Of a DNA stretch of 64,000 nt, positions 26,943 through 37,278 are shown in pieces. Source of the DNA: a candidate division BRC1 bacterium ADurb.Bin183 (GTDB lineage Bacteria; Sumerlaeota; Sumerlaeia; MWCT01). The stretch is taken from contig MWCT01000006.1 of assembly GCA_002070185.1 (NCBI GenBank), forward strand, positions 67,001-131,000. The letters are read 5' to 3'. The notes beneath the pieces were generated by a model. The model saw only the letters and a program-made list of their open reading frames with translations, did no database searches and had not been told where the DNA came from. Numbering within the stretch: position 1 is the first letter of the stretch; each line of letters begins with the position of its first letter. Made by a program: the position numbers and the translations under genes.

Positions 26943-27911
26943 ATGGCTGATGCGCAAGAAAAAAATTTTACATTCATTGTCGGCGAGGATGAGGCGGGCA
27001 TGAGGCTTGACCGTTATCTTGCCCAAATTTTGCCCGATTATTCGCGCACATTCATTCAAAAACTGATTAACACCGGCAAGGCGACGATAGGGGAGCGCCA
27101 CACCAAACAAAGCCATGTCCTCGAAACTAATGAAGTCATCGCCCTCGTAATCCCCCCGCCGGAAACCTCCATCCCGCAACCGGAGCCCATACCTCTTGAT
27201 ATCATCTTTGAGGATGGCTCCCTCATCGCGCTCAACAAACCCTGCGGCATGGTTGTCCATCCCGGTGCCGGCAACCCCTCCGGCACGCTCGTCAATGCCC
27301 TGCTTCACCACTGCCGATTCCTTTCGGAAATCGGAGGCATTCAGCGACCGGGCATAGTGCATCGCCTTGATAAAAACACAACCGGACTGCTGGTGGTTGC
27401 AAAAACAGATGCCGCCCATCGCAGCCTTGCTGAGCAGATTGCAGACCGCACTCTCAAACGGTTTTATCTTGCGCTGGTTTCAGGAGAATTCGAACACAAC
27501 GAAGGAAAGGTTGACGCGCCCATCGGACGCGACGAACGGCACAGGGAGCGCATGGCAGTTAATCGGCGGCATGGACGCCCTGCCGTCACTCACTACGAGG
27601 TTTTGAAACGCGCTCATGGCTTGACTTTGCTTGGCGTTTCTTTAGAAACCGGCAGGACGCATCAGATTAGAGTTCATCTAAGCCACATCGGACATCCCGT
27701 CATTGGCGACCCAGAATATGGAAAGGAAATCAATGCAGTTCTGGCAGCGGTCAGCGATGTTCATCCCCTCCTCCCCGGCAAATTAAAAAAAGTCAAAACC
27801 CAGCTCCTTCACGCCGCCAGACTCCAACTCCTCCATCCAGATTCTGGCGAGCCGATGATATTTGAAACTCCTCCTCCGCCCCATTTTCAAGAAATAATCA
27901 GCCTCATGTGA
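26943..27911 (+). CDS. rluD: RluA-family 23S rRNA pseudouridine synthase (RluD-like)
   Basis: The 322-aa protein has an N-terminal S4 RNA-binding domain (MRLDRYLAQILPDYSRTFIQ, about 15-75) and a pseudouridine synthase domain with the catalytic Asp in HRLDKNTTGLLVV, NKPCGMVVHPG, and the final GRTHQIRVHLSHIGHPVIGD. The size and S4 domain match RluD, which modifies helix 69 of 23S rRNA, but the RluA family has several specificities. It is 5 nt from thiL and probably co-transcribed. Confidence 0.93.
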   Translation: MADAQEKNFTFIVGEDEAGMRLDRYLAQILPDYSRTFIQKLINTGKATIGERHTKQSHVLETNEVIALVIPPPETSIPQPEPIPLDIIFEDGSLIALNKPCGMVVHPGAGNPSGTLVNALLHHCRFLSEIGGIQRPGIVHRLDKNTTGLLVVAKTDAAHRSLAEQIADRTLKRFYLALVSGEFEHNEGKVDAPIGRDERHRERMAVNRRHGRPAVTHYEVLKRAHGLTLLGVSLETGRTHQIRVHLSHIGHPVIGDPEYGKEINAVLAAVSDVHPLLPGKLKKVKTQLLHAARLQLLHPDSGEPMIFETPPPPHFQEIISLM

Positions 27912-28010
27912 TGCTTAAAATGAAAAATTTAAAAAAATCCTTTGAAAAGAAAATGGGACGGATTTATGAATAATTATAATTTTGGATAAAAGATATAATT
28001 GTTTATTTTT

Positions 28011-29360
28011 ATGCCCCGTAATTGTAAAATTTTTATACCTATCGGATTGGCGCTTCTGGTATTTATGCTGGCGCCGATTTGCGCGCAGGAATCAGCCGCA
28101 ATTGAAAAAATCATCCAAATTGTCAAAAGCAAAAAATGGGAGCAACTCCCCCAAACCATAGTCTGCCCCAAAGATGGCTCGGTCATGGTGCTGGTTCCGG
28201 CGGGCGAGTTCAGAATGGGCATCCCGCCCAATGCGCCCCTTGCCGCAAAATTGAAAGATGCCCATCCCGAACACACTGTGTATCTCGATGCTTTTTACAT
28301 TGATAAAACAGAAATTACAAATGAGCAATATGAAAAATTCCTCGCCGAAAGAGCGGGCAAAAAACCGCTCTTTGCTGCTGACCAAAGATTCAACGACCCC
28401 GCTCAACCGGTTGTTGGGATCACCTATGGAGATGCCGTGTCTTATGCCATCTGGGCAGGGAAAAGACTCCCCACTGAGGCGGAATGGGAAAAAACCGCAC
28501 GCGGCACTGACGGACGTCTCTACCCTTGGGGCGCCGCCTTCAATTCCGCCCTTTGCAATTCCTATCATGCGCAGATAAAAAAAACCGTCAAGGCAGCGGC
28601 ATACCCAGAAGGCGCCAGCCCATTTGGCGCGCTCAATATGGCGGGGAACGTCTCGGAATGGGTCTTTGATATGTATGAGTCCGAATACTACAAAAACAGC
28701 CCGCTCAAAAACCCGCAGGGTCCCGCCGGAAATGGAACTGTCAGAGTATCTCGCGGAGGCGATTATACCAGCGACCCTGAATTTGTTTCATCGGTTGCCC
28801 GCGCCCCAAGGAAGGCTTATTCCGCCTTTCCCGACCTTGGTTTCCGATGCGCCGTTTCCGTTGCTGAAATCGAAAACTTACTCAACCCCGAATCTGCACC
28901 CGGCGCACAGGAGGCGGTCGGCTCCGGCGTTTCCGTTATAAAAAAAGATGGAATCGCCGCAAGCGTTGTCTCCGCGAACACCAGCCCTTCTTTTGCCCAA
29001 CCCTCCGTCAATCCCGATTTCGCTCCTGTCCGATATTACAAACATCTTGATTTCGATGGAAAAAAAACCATCGGGCGGGATGAAATTCGCAAGTCTGACC
29101 GTATCGGCGCCGCCAATTGGAAAGTCTATTTCCAATCCTCCGGTCAAATGACTCAGGCGCAATTTTACAACGAAAAGGACGCGCTCCTGATACACATAGA
29201 ACCTGAATACGATGAACAGGGACAGGAAAAAACCATTCGCTTGTATAACGAAAAAGGGCAAATGGTTTATCGCTCCGAAAGGACATTCCAAGATGGACGC
29301 GCCGTGAAAGGAGTTCTGTATTCCTCATCTGGCGATATATTAGGAGATGAAAAATTTTAA
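28011..29360 (+). CDS. exported SUMF1/FGE-sulfatase-family protein lacking the catalytic cysteines
   Basis: The 449-aa protein has a signal peptide (CKIFIPIGLALLVFMLAPIC). A formylglycine-generating-enzyme-like domain follows (about 60-290) with VPAGEFRMG, DAFYIDKTEITNEQYEKF, RLPTEAEWEKTARG, YPWG, NMAGNVSEWVFD, VSRGGDYTSD and GFRCAVS. The Cys pair of true FGE (in the GGSW..C....CR region) is absent, so it is not a sulfatase activator. The last 100 residues have repeated FYNEKD/LYNEKGQMVYRSERTF units resembling MORN/YwqK-type repeats. ATG 28011 is preferred to TTG 27999. It heads a run of unusual genes to 34674. Confidence 0.85.
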   Translation: MPRNCKIFIPIGLALLVFMLAPICAQESAAIEKIIQIVKSKKWEQLPQTIVCPKDGSVMVLVPAGEFRMGIPPNAPLAAKLKDAHPEHTVYLDAFYIDKTEITNEQYEKFLAERAGKKPLFAADQRFNDPAQPVVGITYGDAVSYAIWAGKRLPTEAEWEKTARGTDGRLYPWGAAFNSALCNSYHAQIKKTVKAAAYPEGASPFGALNMAGNVSEWVFDMYESEYYKNSPLKNPQGPAGNGTVRVSRGGDYTSDPEFVSSVARAPRKAYSAFPDLGFRCAVSVAEIENLLNPESAPGAQEAVGSGVSVIKKDGIAASVVSANTSPSFAQPSVNPDFAPVRYYKHLDFDGKKTIGRDEIRKSDRIGAANWKVYFQSSGQMTQAQFYNEKDALLIHIEPEYDEQGQEKTIRLYNEKGQMVYRSERTFQDGRAVKGVLYSSSGDILGDEKF

Positions 29361-29411
29361 TCCGCGCCTCGAGCGCCCTTCATGCGCATGAGGAGTTATA
29401 ATTAAAAAATT

Positions 29412-32180
29412 ATGCCTAAAATTCGCTTTTACATAAATCCATCCCATCTGAAACTCTTTTCCGTCAGACCCGAATCCAATATTCGCGAACTTTGGGATAA
29501 AAGAAACAGCTACCTTGGAGGTTTGACGCTCGAACAATTCCAGCAAAAAAATCCCAACGCCTGCGCCGAGATTTCCGCCGCTTGGAATCTGCTTGCCAAT
29601 CCATGCGCCAGACCCTATCTCATTCTCGGAGTCCGCAAGGAAATTTCGATTGATGAACTGAAAACAGTCTATGCCAAAATGATTGCAGATTTCCCCCTGC
29701 CCTCATATCCGGAATGCAACCGCAGACTTTCAGAAGCCTATGCCATTCTCAGCGACCCTGTCCAGCGCGTCTTTGTGGACTTCTTCACATTCGACGACCC
29801 CGTTTGGAACTTATGGTTTCTTGAAAGCGATTCGGAAATCGAAGTTCGCCGCGAAATCGAAAAACAATTCTCCGGCTCCACATTCAAACAAATAATAAAC
29901 AGCACACTTTTTTGTTTTTATAAAGCCTCCCAAATCGAGGAATCAGGCGGAAATTTCGAAGACGCAGTCTCATACTGGAAAAAAGCCTATCTCGGATGGC
30001 AGGGCATCCTGCATGAGGGATTTATCTGGGAGGAATTGCGCAACCATGTTGAACGCGGCGGTATTTACCCCCTTGAGATTGCCCGCCGTTTTGATGATAT
30101 AGCCATTGAAGATATCAAATCCCGGCTGATTTCATACCTCGTGGAAAACGCCCTCGAACGCTGCAAACTCGCACTGAAGGTCTCCCTCAATACCGCCCTC
30201 GAACACCTCCGTTTTCTCAAATACATAAAAATAGAAGACCCGCATCTCCGTTCACAGATAGCCCTGATGTATAATCAGTGCGCCTTTATACTTGCCGGCG
30301 AAAGCAGGCTTGTTGAATCCGTCCGCCTCCTTGAAGAGGCGCTTGCCATTGACCCCAATCTGCCTGTGGCAAAAACCAATCTTGACCTCGCTCGAACCGC
30401 AACCTCCGGCGTTGGACAGGCTCTTCGTCTTGTTTCCATAAATCAGTGGGACGAAGCCTATGAACTTCTACGAAACAAACTTAACGAAAACCCCGATGAT
30501 GCAGACGCCAGCGAACTCTTGGTGGAAATCCTCCATAAACAGGCGCACGAAGCCTATCGCATGGGCGATGTGGAGGAAACATTCAGGCGCCTTTCTGAAG
30601 CATGCAACCGCAGTGACGCCTACCTTGATGAACTCAAACTCGTCCAGCGCCTCAAACAGGAACAATCCCTTGATGCCGTGCTGCGGCTCATCGAAAGCCA
30701 AGATTATGCAAGCGCAGCGAAAATCCTGAAAGAGTATATCACCATCTTTCCCGAACAAACCGTTCCCAAAAAATTATATGTCAGACTGCTTAACCAGATA
30801 GCCCTGCAAAAAAATCGCCAACGGCTCTGGCTTGAAGCGCGGGACATCCTTAAAGAAGCCCACTCTATCGAACCGAGCAACGGCGTCATCAGCTCCAATC
30901 TAACGCAGCTGGAAAAGGCATCAGAAAATCAACAGACCGCCCTTCTGATTTCACAAGCGATGGAAGCCGTCAATCAAGGCAAACCCCAAGATGCCATCAA
31001 CCTTATTCAACCCATTTATACAACTGCCGATCTCCCCACGTCCGTGAGGGAAGAATTGCGGCATATCCTTGCTTTTGCCTATCTCGCGCATGGTCATATC
31101 ATGGCAAAACAGGCGGAGAGCGCCGTCAGCCGCGGCGCAATCAAGGAAGCTCTCGAAGCTGCCCACCTCTCATTCACCATTGCCGATTTTATGGATTCCA
31201 CCGAAGACTCCCAACAGAATCTCTCCATGCTGGAAGATGCCCTCCCCGAACTGGCGCAAAAAGAATACGACCAAAGCCAGTTTCCCCTCCCGCCTGGCGG
31301 ACAAACTGATAAATCCGTTCCCAAAAAGCGCAGATTCAAAGCGCGAAAAAGAAAAGGCGTCTCTGGCAGTCCTTTAACTTTTGCCGTTCAGGCTCAGACA
31401 GCGCCACGTTTGATTCCCATTTCATTTATTATTATTCTGATAATGGGTTATATTATTGGTGTCATTTTGCTGGGCGCCGGCATGTTGAAAATCATCCTGT
31501 TCTCAGCATTGTTGCAGGGCGCCTCCTCTTTGCTGGCTTACTCATCGCAACTACCCCAAAGGCGCATGCCGCTGATTGGGGCATCCGCCGCCTGCCTGAT
31601 TCTCGCCGCCGCATCGCTGTTTATGATATCTTCTCAACCCAAAGGCAAAAAGCCCGCGCGGCAAACCGCCAGAATAAAACCGGCGCAAACAACACAAACG
31701 CCCCCTCAACCAACGATTGCGGAAAAAACTCCGCCGCCCACGCCTTATCCAACAATAACGCCGTTCCCTGTAGCGCCAAAAGGTCCCGGCATGTTCCGCC
31801 CCTTTTTCAGCAAGACAAGGCTGGACGCCAAAAAACTGGCATCCATTTACAAACCCGCACCAACGCCCGCCCCAACACCGGCAAAAACACCGCCTCCCGC
31901 GCTCACGCCTCCGCCCTCCCGTGTGGGGAAGGTGGTTGAAGTCCGAATCATCATCCAAGATTTTATCAGCATCCGGCAGGAGCCGCGCCCCATTTTTATT
32001 TACAGAATCAAAACACCAGAAGGCATGGCATCCCTGCTTATTGACCCTCTTGTTTATATCAAACTCCCAAAGGAAATTTTCGGCGCAAATGATTATGTCA
32101 AAGCAAAGGCAAGGATAATACAGGAAGGAACAGCATCGGTTTACGCCCTTGAATCTCCTTCAGATATTCTCAAGGAGTAA
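29412..32180 (+). CDS. large J-domain-like and TPR membrane protein
   Basis: The 922-aa protein begins with a degenerate DnaJ-like segment (YLILGVRKEISIDELKTVYA, NRRLSEAYAILSDPVQRVF, about 80-120) in which FPLP replaces the HPD tripeptide, so DnaK stimulation is unlikely. A long TPR/helical part follows (about 150-620; RLVESVRLLEEALAIDPNLP, AKILKEYITIFPEQTVPKKL). A basic stretch leads to two or three TM helices (about 668-740) and then a Pro-Thr-rich linker (about 755-845). The C-terminal beta domain (VGKVVEVRIIIQDFISIRQE) could be OB-like. The order suggests a cytosolic scaffold anchored in the membrane with an extracytoplasmic tail. Function unknown. Confidence 0.8.
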   Translation: MPKIRFYINPSHLKLFSVRPESNIRELWDKRNSYLGGLTLEQFQQKNPNACAEISAAWNLLANPCARPYLILGVRKEISIDELKTVYAKMIADFPLPSYPECNRRLSEAYAILSDPVQRVFVDFFTFDDPVWNLWFLESDSEIEVRREIEKQFSGSTFKQIINSTLFCFYKASQIEESGGNFEDAVSYWKKAYLGWQGILHEGFIWEELRNHVERGGIYPLEIARRFDDIAIEDIKSRLISYLVENALERCKLALKVSLNTALEHLRFLKYIKIEDPHLRSQIALMYNQCAFILAGESRLVESVRLLEEALAIDPNLPVAKTNLDLARTATSGVGQALRLVSINQWDEAYELLRNKLNENPDDADASELLVEILHKQAHEAYRMGDVEETFRRLSEACNRSDAYLDELKLVQRLKQEQSLDAVLRLIESQDYASAAKILKEYITIFPEQTVPKKLYVRLLNQIALQKNRQRLWLEARDILKEAHSIEPSNGVISSNLTQLEKASENQQTALLISQAMEAVNQGKPQDAINLIQPIYTTADLPTSVREELRHILAFAYLAHGHIMAKQAESAVSRGAIKEALEAAHLSFTIADFMDSTEDSQQNLSMLEDALPELAQKEYDQSQFPLPPGGQTDKSVPKKRRFKARKRKGVSGSPLTFAVQAQTAPRLIPISFIIILIMGYIIGVILLGAGMLKIILFSALLQGASSLLAYSSQLPQRRMPLIGASAACLILAAASLFMISSQPKGKKPARQTARIKPAQTTQTPPQPTIAEKTPPPTPYPTITPFPVAPKGPGMFRPFFSKTRLDAKKLASIYKPAPTPAPTPAKTPPPALTPPPSRVGKVVEVRIIIQDFISIRQEPRPIFIYRIKTPEGMASLLIDPLVYIKLPKEIFGANDYVKAKARIIQEGTASVYALESPSDILKE

Positions 32181-32212
32181 AAAGGGCGGTCTTGTCATGA
32201 GGATGAATTAAA

Positions 32213-33331
32213 ATGACCAAAGATAACGAAAAAACAATTGAACTCGAAAGCAATCCTGACTGGGAACAAACCTTGAGCGATTTGCAGGAACTTAAAGACT
32301 CCGCGCATCTTACCGAAGAGGAAAACGCCATCCTTCTTCAGGAACATGCCAACACCTTTGAGGACGTCCAATTTTCCTTGCTGCCCTCCTATGAAGAAGG
32401 CGATGGAGAAAAACTCCAAACGGAGCCCCTCTCTCCGGAAAGCGAATTCCACCTCCTCGAATTCACAATCGCGGAGAATAAGGAAATTTCTCTCAAAAAA
32501 GGAATAGAAATCATCAATCCCATCGTCTTTCGATTTGCCGATGAAAAGCAATTCTGGCTTGTGGATCAACCCGATGAGCAGATATACCGTTTCTCCCAAT
32601 TCAATGGACAAATTTTCATTAACGGCTTTACCGTTCCCCGCGGCAAAGAACAGTTTTGTATCGGCTATCCCGGCAACATTCTCCTCGACCCAAAAGGCTC
32701 GATTTACATCCTTGATGTCGTTCAGCAAAGTCTGCATAAATTCTCAAGCCAAGGTGAATACGACGGCAATTTTCAGGACCAAGTAGTCGCCTCCAGCCCC
32801 CTCCTCTCGGTTCGAGATTTTGACATCAAACCCTCGAGCAACCTCCTGATTGTCTCGGATTATTTAAGAGGCTCCCTCATGAAGTTCACGCTTGATGGCA
32901 GAGAGGCGGGAGAAGAAAAGATTGATCCCTCAATCACGAACGGACGCCTCGCTATGCCCACCGGCGTGGCATTTATGCCCGATATGCGCCATTTTGCCCT
33001 CCTTCCTATCAACCAAACTCTTGTCGAATTTTCTCCAGAGGGAAAGATTAACAGTGTCAGCAAAATCCAAAATTCGGAGCCCTGCGTCCAATTCTTCACA
33101 CACATGGCGGCAGGTCCGGGCGGCTCCCTCTTCCTTGCCGATTTCCATTCCCAGTGCATTTATGTCTATGATGTAAAAGGTAAAAGGCTCGGGCATCTGT
33201 GCGTGGGTCCTGATTCAGCAGCCCCTGAAATTCAGATGAGATTCTTTAACATCAGGCACGATGGCAGAATCAACATTCTCGACCCTGTGTCCATGAAAAT
33301 CCATTGCCTTGAACATATTTCTCAGAATTAA
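32213..33331 (+). CDS. NHL-like beta-propeller protein
   Basis: The 372-aa protein has an acidic N-terminus (about 1-95) without signal peptide, then repeated strands with NHL-like patterns: GNILLDPKGSIYILDVVQQSLHKFSSQGEY (key D-P-G-IYILD), LLIVSDYLRGSLMKFTLDG, ALLPINQTLVEFSPEGKI, GSLFLADFHSQCIYVYDVKG. This suggests a five- or six-bladed propeller used for binding rather than catalysis. It lies 32 nt after the J-like/TPR gene and its stop shares one base with the start of the radical SAM gene, so these are one operon. Confidence 0.8.
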   Translation: MTKDNEKTIELESNPDWEQTLSDLQELKDSAHLTEEENAILLQEHANTFEDVQFSLLPSYEEGDGEKLQTEPLSPESEFHLLEFTIAENKEISLKKGIEIINPIVFRFADEKQFWLVDQPDEQIYRFSQFNGQIFINGFTVPRGKEQFCIGYPGNILLDPKGSIYILDVVQQSLHKFSSQGEYDGNFQDQVVASSPLLSVRDFDIKPSSNLLIVSDYLRGSLMKFTLDGREAGEEKIDPSITNGRLAMPTGVAFMPDMRHFALLPINQTLVEFSPEGKINSVSKIQNSEPCVQFFTHMAAGPGGSLFLADFHSQCIYVYDVKGKRLGHLCVGPDSAAPEIQMRFFNIRHDGRINILDPVSMKIHCLEHISQN

Positions 33332-34674
33332 TGGCGCGCAATACTCCTCATCCTAAAATCGTATCCATCCCAACGGGAAGCCCAGCCGAACGTTTAGGTT
33401 TGCGCCCCGGCGATTGCCTTGTATCCATTAATGATATGCCCATACGCGACAAAATTGATTTCATGTTCTACGCCGCTGAACCCATCCATTCTATTGAATA
33501 CCTTCGGGCGGGGAAAATCTACAAACGCCAACCCTCGAAACATCTATCGCTTGCTCTTGATTTAGAAGACATGCAACCGCGAGCCTGCGGCAATCAATGT
33601 GTTTTCTGCTTTGTCCATCAACTGCCCCGCGGTCTCCGCCGCTCTCTTTATTTCAAAGACGAAGATTACCGGTTTTCATTTCTTTACGGAAACTATATCA
33701 CCGCAACAAATCTGAAAGAGGAGGATTTTTGCCGCATTGCCCAGCAACGCCTCTCGCCGCTATGCATCTCCATCCATGCCACAAACCCTGCGGTGCGCAA
33801 TGCCCTTTTGGGCAATCCCCGCGCCCCCGCCATCATGCCCATTCTCCGCAGACTCCAGAAAGATAACATCCAATTTCATGCACAGATTGTCCTCATTCCC
33901 GGACTCAATGACGGCGCCGTGTTGGAAGAAACCCTTGCTGACCTTAACTCATTCATATCTCAAAATCCAACCGACAAAGAAAGCGAATACCAACCACCGC
34001 TGCTGAGCATTGCCATTGTACCTGTCGGCTTGACCGACCATCGCCGGAGCCTGCCGCCTTTACAAAGAGTCTCGCCTCAATACGCTAAGGCATTTGTCGC
34101 TGCGATGGAAAAAAAACAGCGAGCCATGCGCCAAAAATACGGAACGCCTTGCCTCTTCCTGAGCGATGAGTTCTATCTCCTTGCCGGCTTAAAACCGCCC
34201 TCTTATAGAGGATGGGAAGAAATCCCCCAACTGGGAAATGGCGTAGGCTTGACAGCCTATTTTTATCGCGGTTTTAACCGGGCAGCGCATCTGCTTCCGC
34301 AAAGATTGAAGCGCCCGACGCGCCTCGCCCTTGTCACCGGCCCTTTGGGCGCAATCGTCTTGAAAAAACTGTGCGAACGTTTGAACCAAGTGAAAAACCT
34401 CCGTGTAAAAATACTGACCGTCCAGAACACCCTGCTCGGAAAAAATATCACCGTTGCAGGCTTAATGACTGCCGGAGATATCGCAAGAACAATCTTTGCA
34501 AATCCGAAATTTGATTTTTACATGCTCCCCTCAGAGTGTTTGAATACGGAAGGATTGACTCTGGATGGCGCCGCGCCGGCTCAAATAGAAAAGAAAACGG
34601 GGAAGCGCATCATTGTGGCGCCTCCCCGATGTTTAGACGTTATCGAAATTATCCGCTCTTTAAATGTAAGTTAA
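33331..34674 (+). CDS. PDZ + radical SAM-like DUF512 protein
   Basis: The 447-aa protein follows the DUF512 family plan: an N-terminal PDZ-like part ([28 protein letters not shown], key SPA-LGL-GD), then a radical-SAM core with the cluster motif CGNQCVFCF (C-x3-C-x2-C), [20 protein letters not shown], and a C-terminal DUF512 domain ([35 protein letters not shown]). These proteins are widespread in anaerobes and cyanobacteria and their reaction is not established. It overlaps the previous stop by 1 nt and the converging ilvE by 15 nt. Confidence 0.92.
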   Translation: MARNTPHPKIVSIPTGSPAERLGLRPGDCLVSINDMPIRDKIDFMFYAAEPIHSIEYLRAGKIYKRQPSKHLSLALDLEDMQPRACGNQCVFCFVHQLPRGLRRSLYFKDEDYRFSFLYGNYITATNLKEEDFCRIAQQRLSPLCISIHATNPAVRNALLGNPRAPAIMPILRRLQKDNIQFHAQIVLIPGLNDGAVLEETLADLNSFISQNPTDKESEYQPPLLSIAIVPVGLTDHRRSLPPLQRVSPQYAKAFVAAMEKKQRAMRQKYGTPCLFLSDEFYLLAGLKPPSYRGWEEIPQLGNGVGLTAYFYRGFNRAAHLLPQRLKRPTRLALVTGPLGAIVLKKLCERLNQVKNLRVKILTVQNTLLGKNITVAGLMTAGDIARTIFANPKFDFYMLPSECLNTEGLTLDGAAPAQIEKKTGKRIIVAPPRCLDVIEIIRSLNVS

Positions 34675-35592
34675 CCAGCCGAATTTATCCGCCGCCTCGG
34701 CATAGATAACACGGAAAAAATAATCCTGAATTGCCTTTGTGATGGGACCCCGCTTGCCGTCGCCAATCACAATCTTATCCACCTGCGTGATAGGCGTGAT
34801 TTCGGCGGCGGTTCCCGTAAAGAAAAGCTCGTCCGCAATATAAAGCGCCTCCCGCTGGATGATATGCTTTTCAACCCGCAGACCAAGATCCCGCGTTATC
34901 TGAAAAACCGCATGGCGCGTGATGCCCGGAAGAATGGAGCAATTTGAAGGCGGAGTATAAATCACACCATTGCGCACCATGAAGATGTTCTCGCCCGAAC
35001 CCTCCGCCACATAACCGGCAGCATCCAGCGCAATCCCCTCGTCAAACCCGTTCATCAACGCTTCCATCTTTATCAACTGAGAGTTCATATAATTGGCGCA
35101 CGCCTTTGCCAGCGTGGGAAAGGTATCAGGCAAGGGACGCCGCCATGAAGAAACGCACACGGAAACGCCGTTTTCCAGAGCCTCCACTCCCAGATATTTC
35201 CCCCATCGCAAAAGAGCAATCAAACACTGAACCGGACATTTGGTGGGGTTGACGCCCAGCTCCCCGTATCCTCTGAAAATCAAAGGACGCAGATAGCATT
35301 CCTCCAGCTTATTCTCCCGTACCGTGTCAATACAGAACTGGCAAAACTCATCCTGCGTGTAACTCGGCGTCATGTGATAAATCTTTGCCGATTCAAACAA
35401 ACGTCGAATATGTTCCTTCAGACGGAGAAGGGCAGACCCTTTTTTATTCTTGTAACAACGAATGCCCTCAAAGACCCCCGTCCCATAATGAACCACATGC
35501 GACATCGCATGAATCTTGCAATCGTCCCAATTCACAAATTTGCCGTCGAACCAGATTTTGTCAGTTGCAACTCCCACCTTGATACTCCTCAT
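34660..35592 (-). CDS. ilvE: branched-chain amino acid aminotransferase
   Basis: IlvE transfers amino groups between Val, Leu or Ile and 2-oxoglutarate in the last biosynthetic step. The 310-aa fold-type IV PLP enzyme shows [13 protein letters not shown] at residue 35, [17 protein letters not shown], the PLP lysine in [12 protein letters not shown] near residue 163, [19 protein letters not shown] and the final [12 protein letters not shown]. The start ATG 35592 has AGGAG upstream. It is transcribed alone on the minus strand. Confidence 0.93.
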   Translation of the reverse strand: MRSIKVGVATDKIWFDGKFVNWDDCKIHAMSHVVHYGTGVFEGIRCYKNKKGSALLRLKEHIRRLFESAKIYHMTPSYTQDEFCQFCIDTVRENKLEECYLRPLIFRGYGELGVNPTKCPVQCLIALLRWGKYLGVEALENGVSVCVSSWRRPLPDTFPTLAKACANYMNSQLIKMEALMNGFDEGIALDAAGYVAEGSGENIFMVRNGVIYTPPSNCSILPGITRHAVFQITRDLGLRVEKHIIQREALYIADELFFTGTAAEITPITQVDKIVIGDGKRGPITKAIQDYFFRVIYAEAADKFGWLTYI

Positions 35593-35690
35593 GAATTATT
35601 AAACGATTCTCCTACTGAATCCAAACCGAGCCATGCAAGGAATATTTTTTTTACCAGCTTCCAATTTTTGAAAGAATCGCCTGTTCTATA

Positions 35691-35720
35691 TTGACTTTGC
35701 CGCAATAAAGAAAATATATA
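35691..35720 (+). promoter_or_regulatory. candidate promoter of the MBL ribonuclease gene
   Basis: TTGACT (35691-35696), an 18-nt spacer and TATATA (35715-35720) lie 33 nt before the start codon in the 160-nt divergent gap with ilvE. Confidence 0.5.
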
Positions 35721-35752
35721 CTTTAATGTAACATAGTACACAAGGAATTAAA

Positions 35753-37159
35753 ATGCCAAAGATTTCAATCCAATTTTTGGGCGCGGCGCAGACTACCACC
35801 GGCTCCATGCACATGCTTCATGTTGACGATAAAAAAATACTCCTTGATTGCGGACTCTTTCAAGGGAGGCGCGAGGAAAGCCGTCAGCGAAACCTTGAAT
35901 TCCCCTTCGAGCCCGCCGGCGTCTCCTCCTTGATTTTATCCCATGCCCATATAGACCATTGCGGAAACATCCCCAACCTCATAAAAAAAGGCTTTGATGA
36001 AACCGTATTCTGCACATCCGCCACCCTCGACCTTTCAGCCGCCCTCCTGCGCGACAGCGCGCACATCCAAGAAAAGGATATTCAATTCCTCAATAAAAAA
36101 AGGGCGCAGAAAAGAAAACCGCCTCTTGAACCCCTATACACCATCAAAGACGCGGAAGAATCGCTCTATAATTTCCATAGCGTCTATTACCGCCGACCTT
36201 TTCATGTCCTTAATGAATTAACTGTGAATTTTTTGGACGCCGGACACATCCTCGGCTCCGCTCTCACAATCCTCAACTTCCAAAATAGTAAAACGCGAAA
36301 AAGAATACTTTTCACAGGCGATCTCGGACGTAAAGATATGCCCATCCTCAAAAACCCAGAAATACCCGAAGGCATAGATACCCTCATCATCGAAAGCACC
36401 TATGGAAACCGCATGCATGGCGATATCAAACAATCCGATGAAAAACTTGCCGCCGTCATCAACCGCGTCGTCGCCCGCCGCGGAAAAATCATCGTCCCCG
36501 CGTTCTCCGTGGGACGCACACAAGAACTCGTTTATAGCATCAAACGGCTTCTCAATGACGGACGCATTCCCCCAATCCCCGTCTTTGTGGATAGCCCCCT
36601 TGCCGTCAACGTCACAGAAATATTCCGCAATCATTATGAATGTTACGATACCCAAACCCGCGACCTCCTCCTGAACGGCAGCGACCCCTTCGGATTCGAA
36701 ACCCTTACGTATGTCCGCACAGTGGACCAGTCCAAAGCGCTCAACGACAAACAAGAGCCCTGCATCATCATATCGTCTTCCGGTATGTGCGAAGCGGGGC
36801 GCATCCTCCATCACCTGAAAAACAATATTGAAAACCCCAATAACCTTATCCTCATCGTGGGGTTTATGGCGACGGAAACGCTCGGACGCAAAATCGTGGA
36901 GCGCCAGCCGGAGGTGCGCATCTTCGGCGAACCTTATCCCCTGCGGGCGGAAGTCGCTATTATGAACGAATTCAGCGCCCATGCCGATGCGGCGGGTTTG
37001 ACCGATTTCACCCGCAAAGTCAAAGAACGCGGTCAACTCAAACGCATCTTCATCGTCCATGGCGAAAAAGAGCAATGCATCGCCCTTGCCGGGCGCCTCA
37101 AAGAAGCCGTCGGCATTGATTGCGTCATACCCAAAACAGGAGAACGATATAATCTGTAA
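35753..37159 (+). CDS. MBL-fold/beta-CASP RNA-processing exonuclease-like protein
   Basis: The 468-aa protein is a metallo-beta-lactamase of the CPSF/YSH1 group. Motifs: the Zn-ligand HxHxDH in LSHAHIDHCGNIP, GHILGSA, the metal Asp in FTGDLGR, IESTYGN, then beta-CASP SVGRTQELVYSIKRL, ISSSGMCEAGRILHHL and the terminal FSAHAD. This architecture performs RNA endo- or exonucleolytic cleavage in archaea and bacteria (KsgA-independent, RNase J-related but shorter). It has its own promoter and stands alone. Confidence 0.92.
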   Translation: MPKISIQFLGAAQTTTGSMHMLHVDDKKILLDCGLFQGRREESRQRNLEFPFEPAGVSSLILSHAHIDHCGNIPNLIKKGFDETVFCTSATLDLSAALLRDSAHIQEKDIQFLNKKRAQKRKPPLEPLYTIKDAEESLYNFHSVYYRRPFHVLNELTVNFLDAGHILGSALTILNFQNSKTRKRILFTGDLGRKDMPILKNPEIPEGIDTLIIESTYGNRMHGDIKQSDEKLAAVINRVVARRGKIIVPAFSVGRTQELVYSIKRLLNDGRIPPIPVFVDSPLAVNVTEIFRNHYECYDTQTRDLLLNGSDPFGFETLTYVRTVDQSKALNDKQEPCIIISSSGMCEAGRILHHLKNNIENPNNLILIVGFMATETLGRKIVERQPEVRIFGEPYPLRAEVAIMNEFSAHADAAGLTDFTRKVKERGQLKRIFIVHGEKEQCIALAGRLKEAVGIDCVIPKTGERYNL

Positions 37160-37278
37160 ATTAAACCCCATCGCTCTTGGGTATTTATTCATGGTAAGAG
37201 AGAATAAAAAGCGTTTGACATCGTTTTTTTAGATGGATAGGTATTAACTATAATTTATGAGATTGAGGTAAGAGCCTT

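Noticed and set aside
37215..37254. TTGACA and TATAAT upstream of the tandem-FHA gene as a promoter
   Set aside because: The spacing is 28 nt, too long for a sigma70-type promoter; the true -10 is unclear.
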